Below, piece after piece: positions 1 through 4,601 of a DNA stretch of 6,494 bases (its first letter is position 1; each line of letters opens with the position of its first letter). Position numbers and translations under genes: made by a program. Source of the stretch: Candidatus Omnitrophota bacterium (GTDB lineage Bacteria > Omnitrophota > Gorgyraeia > 2-01-FULL-45-10); the NCBI GenBank assembly GCA_026387135.1, contig JAPLMH010000040.1, forward strand, positions 1 through 6,494, in the 5' to 3' direction. A model generated the notes under the pieces. The model was not told where the DNA came from. It did not search any database and worked only from the letters and a program-made list of their open reading frames with translations.

Positions 1-737
1 TCGCGGCCCCTGACTTCCATCGTGATCTCTTCTTCGAGCGGATAGACCGAACCTATCTTCATCTTTATGTTCTCGGCCGTCCTCTCGCCTATCATCAGAT
101 TGTAGTTCTTCTTTAAAGCGTTTATTATAGCCTCGTCCATCTCGTCGCCGCCGATCCTGACGGATTTCGAAAATACCATGCCGGTCAATGAGATGACGGC
201 TATCTCCGTAGTGCCGCCGCCTATATCGATGATCATATTTCCGGAGGGCTCCGAGATCGGCAGGCCTACTCCTATAGCGGCAGCCATAGGCTCCTCTATA
301 GTTATGACTTCACGGGCGCCCGCGTGCAGGGCGCTGTCTTCGACGGCCCGCTTTTCAACTTCTGTTATGCCTGATGGGATGGCTATGACTATTCTGGGAC
401 GGACAAATCTCTTGGCTTTATTGACCTTCTGTATGAAGTAACGGAGCATCGCTTCGGATATCTCGAAATCGGTTATTACGCCGTGCCTCATCGGCCTGAT
501 GGCTACTATATTGCCCGGAGTCCTTCCTAGCATCCTCTTCGCCTCTTCGCCTACCGCCAGAACATTCGAAGTTCCCGCTTCAACGGCGACAACAGAAGGC
601 TCGCATAGGACTATGCCCTGATTCTTTAGATATACTATTGTGGTGGCTGTGCCGAGGTCTATACCGATATCATTAGAAAAGAAACCGAATAATTTGTTAT
701 ACAATCCCCAAAGATTTTCAAAAAACTTTGACCTCAT
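1..737 (-). CDS. mreB: Rod shape-determining protein MreB, 3'-truncated by window edge
   Basis: This is the bacterial actin homologue that polymerises on the inner face of the membrane and positions the elongation-phase cell-wall machinery. The window holds the first 245 codons (plus 2 nt); the family is usually about 340 residues, so roughly the last 95-100 are missing. Visible actin-fold motifs are phosphate-1 IDLGTATT (residues 26-33), RPMRHGVITDF (81-91), IEEPMAAAIG (147-156), phosphate-2 DIGGGTTE (171-178) and GGDEMDEAI (197-205). The fragment ends at EVRGR, a conserved MreB segment. The ATG at 737 is supported by AAGGAG six bases upstream. About 22 residues precede the DIGIDLGTA strand, more than in E. 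coli MreB. They are rich in F, L and W and could form a membrane-binding amphipathic helix. The phosphate-1 loop has Thr32 where Asn is usual (GTANT). It is last in the visible gene run; mreC and mreD commonly follow but lie outside the window. Identification is very secure. Confidence 0.97.
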   Translation of the reverse strand, partial: MRSKFFENLWGLYNKLFGFFSNDIGIDLGTATTIVYLKNQGIVLCEPSVVAVEAGTSNVLAVGEEAKRMLGRTPGNIVAIRPMRHGVITDFEISEAMLRYFIQKVNKAKRFVRPRIVIAIPSGITEVEKRAVEDSALHAGAREVITIEEPMAAAIGVGLPISEPSGNMIIDIGGGTTEIAVISLTGMVFSKSVRIGGDEMDEAIINALKKNYNLMIGERTAENIKMKIGSVYPLEEEITMEVRGR

Positions 738-772
738 GAATATCTCCTTGTGTATGAAATGTTAACAAAAAA
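738..772 (-). other. aroA-mreB intergenic spacer
   Basis: This 35-nt AT-rich gap is the longest non-coding stretch in the window. It contains the mreB Shine-Dalgarno. It shows no hairpin followed by a T-run that would make a credible terminator, and it is too short for a full promoter, though one could lie inside the end of aroA. Read on the minus strand, a heptamer TTAACAT occurs twice, 16 nt apart (plus-strand 775-781 and 759-765), the first copy overlapping the aroA stop. In sequence this AT-rich that may be chance. The gap suggests that mreB is co-transcribed with aroA. Confidence 0.6.
744..749 (-). promoter_or_regulatory. Shine-Dalgarno of mreB
   Basis: AAGGAG on the minus strand lies six bases upstream of the mreB ATG at 737. 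It is the clearest ribosome binding site in the window. It fixes the longer MreB start over the in-frame TTG eleven codons further in, which would remove half of the N-terminal helix. Confidence 0.85.
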
Positions 773-2059
773 CTATGTTAAAGTCAATTTAAATAAAATA
801 TCAAAAAATGACGGGAACGACTTCGATATGCTCTCCGTTCCTTCGATATCGCTATCACCTTCAGCAGCCAGCGCCGCCACAGCCAGCGCCATGCATGTCC
901 TGTGATCGCCAAAACTTTGGAGGCTCGCCCCTTTAAGGCTCCTTATACCCTCGATCATCACGCTATCGCCTTTCACCCGGAAGACGACGCCCATAGCCTT
1001 GAGGCCATCCTGCATCGATCTTATCCTATCGGTCTCCTTCACCCTTAATTCGCCGACGCCCTCTATTGTAGTTACACCTTTAGATAATGACGCCAGCACA
1101 AAGATAACAGGCAGCTCATCTATTATGGAAGGCACCATCTCTTTAGTTATAGTTATGCCATGGGTCTTGGAATATCTTACGATAATGTCCGCCGCCGGCT
1201 CTGACCCCAGCTTCTTCTTGTTGACGACCTCGATATCCGCCCCCATCCTGGAAAGGACCTTCAGTATTCCAGCCCTTGTCGGATTTATAGAAATGTTCAG
1301 CATCTTTATCCTGGAGCCTTTCAGCAGGGTAGCCGCGGCCATGAAAAAACTGGCGCTCGATATGTCGCCCGGTATCTCTACGGCCCTGGCCCTCAATTCG
1401 CTCCCGCCCTTTATCGATACGCTTTGGCCGGAGATCTTGACTTTGGCGCCGAAGTATTTCAGCATCCTCTCTGTATGATCGCGCGACCTCACAGGCTCTA
1501 TAACTTTCGTGGTCCCCTTCGAATAGAGGCCGGCGAAGAGAATGGCCGATTTTACCTGAGCGCTCGCTATCAGATTTTTGTAGGTAATGGGTTTCACAGA
1601 TCCTCCGGATATTGCCAGCGGCGGATATTCACCGTCGCCTTGAGCCCTTATCTTCACGCCCATCATCGACAACGGCTCTACGATCCTCTTCATTGGACGC
1701 GCCGATATTCCCGTATCGCCTGTGATCGTTGAGTCAAAGCGCTGTCCCGCTAGTATGCCGGCCAGTATCCTCATCGATGTCCCGGAGTTTCCGACATATA
1801 ACGGATCGGCCGGCTTTTTCAAGCCATGGAGCCCTTTGCCTTCTACTATAGTCGTATTGGACTCTTCCCTTATATCTATACCCATCTCCCGGAATGCTTT
1901 AGCCGTATGATTACAATCGTCCGATTCGGGCAGGCCCTTTATCTTGGTCGGGCCCAGGGCGAGAGCGCCTATCATCAGCGCCCTGTGAGATATGGACTTA
2001 TCTCCCGGGACGGAGAGCTCTCCAACTATTTTTTTAACCGGCTTTATTTTAATATTCAT
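773..2059 (-). CDS. aroA: 3-phosphoshikimate 1-carboxyvinyltransferase (EPSP synthase), class II type
   Basis: This cytoplasmic enzyme transfers the enolpyruvyl group of PEP to shikimate-3-phosphate, the sixth step of the shikimate pathway to chorismate. The protein is 428 residues, full length for the family. Motifs run in order along the two-domain fold: PGDKSISHR (18-26, with PEP-binding Lys21), GNSGTSMR (90-97), RPMKRI (121-126), SAQVKSA (166-172), RDHTERM (193-199), DELPV (314-318, with the catalytic-type Asp314), ELRVKETDRI (337-346), GDHRT (384-388) and SKSFP (412-416). The combination GDKS, SAQxK, RDHTE and NPTR matches the class II set shared by Bacillus and Agrobacterium CP4 enzymes. 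The PEP-pocket Gly93 is retained (CP4 has Ala there), so ordinary glyphosate sensitivity would be expected. The usual GDxSL segment reads GDTGIS (114-119). The start follows the rluD stop by 17 nt, with only a weak AAGAAAGAG (2063-2071) ahead of ATG, so translation may be coupled. No other shikimate gene is visible. Confidence 0.97.
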   Translation of the reverse strand: MNIKIKPVKKIVGELSVPGDKSISHRALMIGALALGPTKIKGLPESDDCNHTAKAFREMGIDIREESNTTIVEGKGLHGLKKPADPLYVGNSGTSMRILAGILAGQRFDSTITGDTGISARPMKRIVEPLSMMGVKIRAQGDGEYPPLAISGGSVKPITYKNLIASAQVKSAILFAGLYSKGTTKVIEPVRSRDHTERMLKYFGAKVKISGQSVSIKGGSELRARAVEIPGDISSASFFMAAATLLKGSRIKMLNISINPTRAGILKVLSRMGADIEVVNKKKLGSEPAADIIVRYSKTHGITITKEMVPSIIDELPVIFVLASLSKGVTTIEGVGELRVKETDRIRSMQDGLKAMGVVFRVKGDSVMIEGIRSLKGASLQSFGDHRTCMALAVAALAAEGDSDIEGTESISKSFPSFFDILFKLTLT

Positions 2060-2076
2060 AGACTCTTTCTTATAGC

Positions 2077-2991
2077 TTAAAGCTTTCCTTTTTTTATCGC
2101 GTCCGCCATCTCTTTAGGAGGTTTGCTCGAAAACTCCATAAATTTTTTTGTTGCCGGATGCACGAAGCCGATCGTAGCGGCGTGCAGCATCGGCATCTTA
2201 AAGTTCCCTTTTGTGCCGTATTTTTCGTCTCCGAGGATCGGGTGGCCTATATAGGATAGATGCACCCTTATCTGATGGGTCCTGCCAGTGCCTAGCCTGC
2301 ATTCCAACAATGTAAAGGCGCCGAATCTCTTTATCACTTTATAGTGCGTTATAGCCTCTTTACTGCTCTCATCGTCGAACTTAACGGCCATCTTCTTCCT
2401 GTCCCGGGTACTCCTGCCTATGGGAAGCTCCACGGTCCCACTATCGAGCTCTACATTTCCGTCCACTAAAGCCAGATATACTCTCTTGGTCGTTTTGTCT
2501 TTGAACTGCTTTGCCAGCTTTTTGTGCGCATCATCGGTCTTGGCGACGAGAAGAAGCCCGCTCGTTCCCTTATCAAGCCTGTGGACTATGCCGGGTTTCA
2601 ATACTCCGTTTATGCCGGAAAGATCTTTGCAGTGCGCCAGAAGCGCGTTGACCAACGTCCCGGAATAGTTGCCCGGAGCCGGATGCGTCACCATGCCCTG
2701 CGGCTTGTTCACAACAAGAAGATGCTTATCTTCATATACTATCTTTAGAGGGATCTTTTGGGCCAGTATCACGGATACTTCGGGAGTCGGTATCGTTATC
2801 TCGATAGTCTCGCCGGCGCTCACTTTATGATGGCGCTTTGGTATCTCTCCGTTCAAGAGGACCTTGCCCTTCTTAAGGAGCTTCTGCAAAAATACCCGCG
2901 AGAAATCCTTCTCAAAATGATCGGCCAGGAATTTATCTAGCCTCTTGCCACGGCCGTCCAGGCCTACGCTGACTTTAAGGATCGTTTCCAT
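2077..2991 (-). CDS. rluD: RluA/RluD-family 23S rRNA pseudouridine synthase
   Basis: This enzyme isomerises specific uridines in structured RNA to pseudouridine. RluD itself modifies helix 69 of 23S rRNA during late 50S assembly. The protein is 304 residues, a normal length. An N-terminal S4 RNA-binding domain (about residues 16-70, beginning RLDKFLADHF) is followed by the catalytic domain. Motif I is NKPQGMVTHP (95-104), motif II is HRLDKGTSGLLLVAKT (137-152) with catalytic Asp140, and the C-terminal signature is GRTHQIRVHLSYIGHPILGD (236-255). The start is unambiguous: TAA lies directly before the ATG in this frame and no other start codon occurs near it. The first 28 nt overlap the end of lgt, and no Shine-Dalgarno is visible, so translation probably depends on ribosomes finishing lgt. 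In Bacillus the homologue ylyB follows lspA, another lipoprotein-processing gene, which makes this placement familiar. Family assignment is firm; the exact target (RluD versus RluC or a general RluA-type) is inferred. Confidence 0.92.
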   Translation of the reverse strand: METILKVSVGLDGRGKRLDKFLADHFEKDFSRVFLQKLLKKGKVLLNGEIPKRHHKVSAGETIEITIPTPEVSVILAQKIPLKIVYEDKHLLVVNKPQGMVTHPAPGNYSGTLVNALLAHCKDLSGINGVLKPGIVHRLDKGTSGLLLVAKTDDAHKKLAKQFKDKTTKRVYLALVDGNVELDSGTVELPIGRSTRDRKKMAVKFDDESSKEAITHYKVIKRFGAFTLLECRLGTGRTHQIRVHLSYIGHPILGDEKYGTKGNFKMPMLHAATIGFVHPATKKFMEFSSKPPKEMADAIKKGKL

Positions 2992-3725
2992 TTAAGCATT
3001 CTGTAGATGAAGATAATTGAACAAACTATAAATACCGCCACACTTATCAATTGAGATATCGTGAGACCGCAGAAGATCTTCGGATAATCGCCTCTAAAAA
3101 ATTCCACGCTGAATCTCTTTATAGAATAGAGGAGACAGTATCCTAAGAATATCTCGCCTATAAAATGACGTCTCTTCTGCCAGACCCTTAATATGGCGTA
3201 TATCAGCAATAGTGCTAACGCCGAAAAAACTTGAGTGGGATACCTTAATACCGATTCCCCCGGAAAGATAACGCTTAGCATGAAGCCTGAAGGCGCCGCG
3301 CTGCCGTAACAGCAGCCGTTCAGGAGACATCCGATCCTTCCGAAGGCTTGAGCCAGGGCTATATAAGGGGCGAAAAGATCCGCCGCATTCCAGAAACTTA
3401 TCCTGTTCTTATGAACGAACCATGCCGCGGCGATCATGCCGAATATGAATGCGCCGTACCAGACAAGTCCCCCTTTGGTCAGATTAACTATCTCCAACGG
3501 GTTCCTTACATAGTATTGGTAGTTAAGCGCTATATACACTATACGCGCTCCTATGATACCGCCCGCTAGCATAACTATACCGAGATCTATCACTCTCTCT
3601 TTATTGATCCCGAAATCATCCGCGTGTTTGTATGCAAGGAGAGTAGCCACGGCAAAACCTATAGCGACCATCAGGCCGTAGGAATATACATAGAGCGGGC
3701 CTATCTTCGTTATTATTGGATGCAT
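2964..3725 (-). CDS. lgt: Phosphatidylglycerol--prolipoprotein diacylglyceryl transferase
   Basis: Lgt is an integral inner-membrane enzyme that moves diacylglycerol from phosphatidylglycerol to the lipobox cysteine of prelipoproteins, the first step of lipoprotein maturation. The protein is 253 residues, slightly short but within the family range, with about seven hydrophobic segments (for example 14-32, 46-69, 88-104, 166-180, 225-242). Signatures are PLYVYSYGLMVAIGF (10-24), GAR (59-61), GRIGCLLNGCCYG (129-141; Arg130 matches essential Arg143 of E. coli), RYPTQ (161-165) and VEFFRGD (207-213; Arg211 aligns with essential Arg239). Where E. coli has the His103-Gly-Gly motif this protein reads Tyr90-Gly91-Ala92. 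The cysteine-rich GCCYG form, instead of the proteobacterial NGE form, occurs in many non-proteobacterial Lgt proteins as I recall. The gene starts 3 nt after the xerC stop, with GAGGG eight bases upstream of its ATG, and its 3' end overlaps rluD. lspA and lnt are not in the window. Confidence 0.96.
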   Translation of the reverse strand: MHPIITKIGPLYVYSYGLMVAIGFAVATLLAYKHADDFGINKERVIDLGIVMLAGGIIGARIVYIALNYQYYVRNPLEIVNLTKGGLVWYGAFIFGMIAAAWFVHKNRISFWNAADLFAPYIALAQAFGRIGCLLNGCCYGSAAPSGFMLSVIFPGESVLRYPTQVFSALALLLIYAILRVWQKRRHFIGEIFLGYCLLYSIKRFSVEFFRGDYPKIFCGLTISQLISVAVFIVCSIIFIYRMLKWKRSLKSA

Positions 3726-3728
3726 AGT

Positions 3729-4598
3729 TTAAGCCCTCGGGTGCGCTTTGTCGTACGCGTTCTTAAGCCTCTCCATTGTGACATGTGTATAGATCTGCGT
3801 TGTGGAGAGGTTCATATGTCCTAAAAGTTCCTGTACACTTCTTAAGTCCGCGCCCTTATCCAACAGATGCGTCGCGAACGAATGTCTGAGCGAGTGCGGA
3901 GATATCTTCTCCTCTATGGAGCAGGCGTGAATATATTTATCGACGACCCGCCTGACACTTCTATCGGTGAGGCGCCCACCGCGACTATTTAAAAATACCG
4001 CTTTTCTCCCTTTGACGCGATCATCCCTTCCATCGGCATACTTACGTATAGAACCGAGAGCCATGTCGCCTATAGGGACCATCCTCTCCTTACGGCCTTT
4101 GCCTAACACCTTGATGACCCCGCTTATGAAATCTATATCGTCCATATCGAGGCCGACAAGCTCGCTCACCCTGATGCCGCAAGAATAGAGCGTCTCCAAA
4201 ATAGCCCTGTCCCTTAAACCGGATTCGGTCTTCACGTCCGGGGAGAGTATCAATTTTGTGACTTTACCAATATCGAGAAATTTTGGTAATTTTTTATCGA
4301 GCTTCGGAGAGCTTACAGCAGTGATGGGATTTGACTTGAGATGCCCCTCGCGGTAGAGGAACTTGAAGAAGCTTCTGAGAGAGGCAAGCTTTCTTGCTAT
4401 CGTCCTCTTTGAATAGTTCTTGCCGCGCAATTCGGCTAAAAATCTTCTTAAAACAAGATGATCGACGGAATTTATATCGGCGCTGCCCAAAAATAATGCG
4501 AATGCCTTCAGGTCTATCGTGTAGTTGATTATGGTGTGATTGGACGAGTTCTTCTCGATCTTCAGATAGTTTATGAACTTATCGATGTGTCGCTGCAT
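3729..4598 (-). CDS. xerC: Tyrosine recombinase XerC-like (chromosome dimer resolution)
   Basis: This is a site-specific tyrosine recombinase of the XerC/XerD family, which resolves chromosome dimers at dif sites near the terminus at cell division. At 289 residues it is typical in size. The N-terminal SAM-like DNA-binding domain (about 1-90, including NYSKRTIARKLASLRSFFKFL) is followed by the catalytic domain with all six expected residues: Arg143 (CGIRVSEL), Lys167 (GKGRKER), His235 and Arg238 (SPHSLRHSFATHLL), His261 (LLGHMNLSTTQIYTHV) and nucleophile Tyr270. The C-terminus YDKAHPRA resembles XerC more than XerD. Position directly after topA (3-nt gap) also fits XerC, since Firmicutes carry topA-trmFO-xerC. 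The start has only a distant AAGGAAGAG (4611-4619, 12-nt spacer), consistent with coupling to topA. It is intact, with base composition like its neighbours and no inverted repeats or integration module beside it, so a housekeeping role is favoured over an integrase. XerD, or a single-recombinase role, cannot be excluded. Confidence 0.92.
   Translation of the reverse strand: MQRHIDKFINYLKIEKNSSNHTIINYTIDLKAFALFLGSADINSVDHLVLRRFLAELRGKNYSKRTIARKLASLRSFFKFLYREGHLKSNPITAVSSPKLDKKLPKFLDIGKVTKLILSPDVKTESGLRDRAILETLYSCGIRVSELVGLDMDDIDFISGVIKVLGKGRKERMVPIGDMALGSIRKYADGRDDRVKGRKAVFLNSRGGRLTDRSVRRVVDKYIHACSIEEKISPHSLRHSFATHLLDKGADLRSVQELLGHMNLSTTQIYTHVTMERLKNAYDKAHPRA
3734..3738 (-). promoter_or_regulatory. 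Shine-Dalgarno of lgt
   Basis: GAGGG on the minus strand lies inside the last codons of the upstream recombinase gene and ends eight bases before the lgt ATG at 3725. With the 3-nt gap between stop and start, this suggests both independent initiation and coupling to the upstream gene. Confidence 0.6.
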
Positions 4599-4601
4599 GC
4601 T

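Noticed and set aside
178..441. 87-codon plus-strand open frame antisense to mreB
   Set aside because: Its protein is a low-complexity Pro/Ile/Ser string produced by the reverse complement of conserved MreB codons. It has no convincing ribosome binding site.
759..781. Heptamer direct repeat TTAACAT (minus-strand reading), 16 nt apart, around the aroA stop, as a possible regulator site
   Set aside because: The stretch is very AT-rich, there are only two copies, one overlaps coding sequence, and no promoter elements accompany them. Chance is the simpler explanation.
999..1478. 159-codon plus-strand open frame antisense to aroA
   Set aside because: It lies wholly within aroA, whose every motif is intact, and its translation shows no domain. 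The codon bias of the minus-strand gene suppresses stops in the opposite frame, so this is a shadow.
3094..3330. 78-codon minus-strand open frame inside lgt in another frame
   Set aside because: It overlaps conserved lgt motifs in a shifted frame and shows no family resemblance. lgt itself is intact, so this is not a frameshift remnant.
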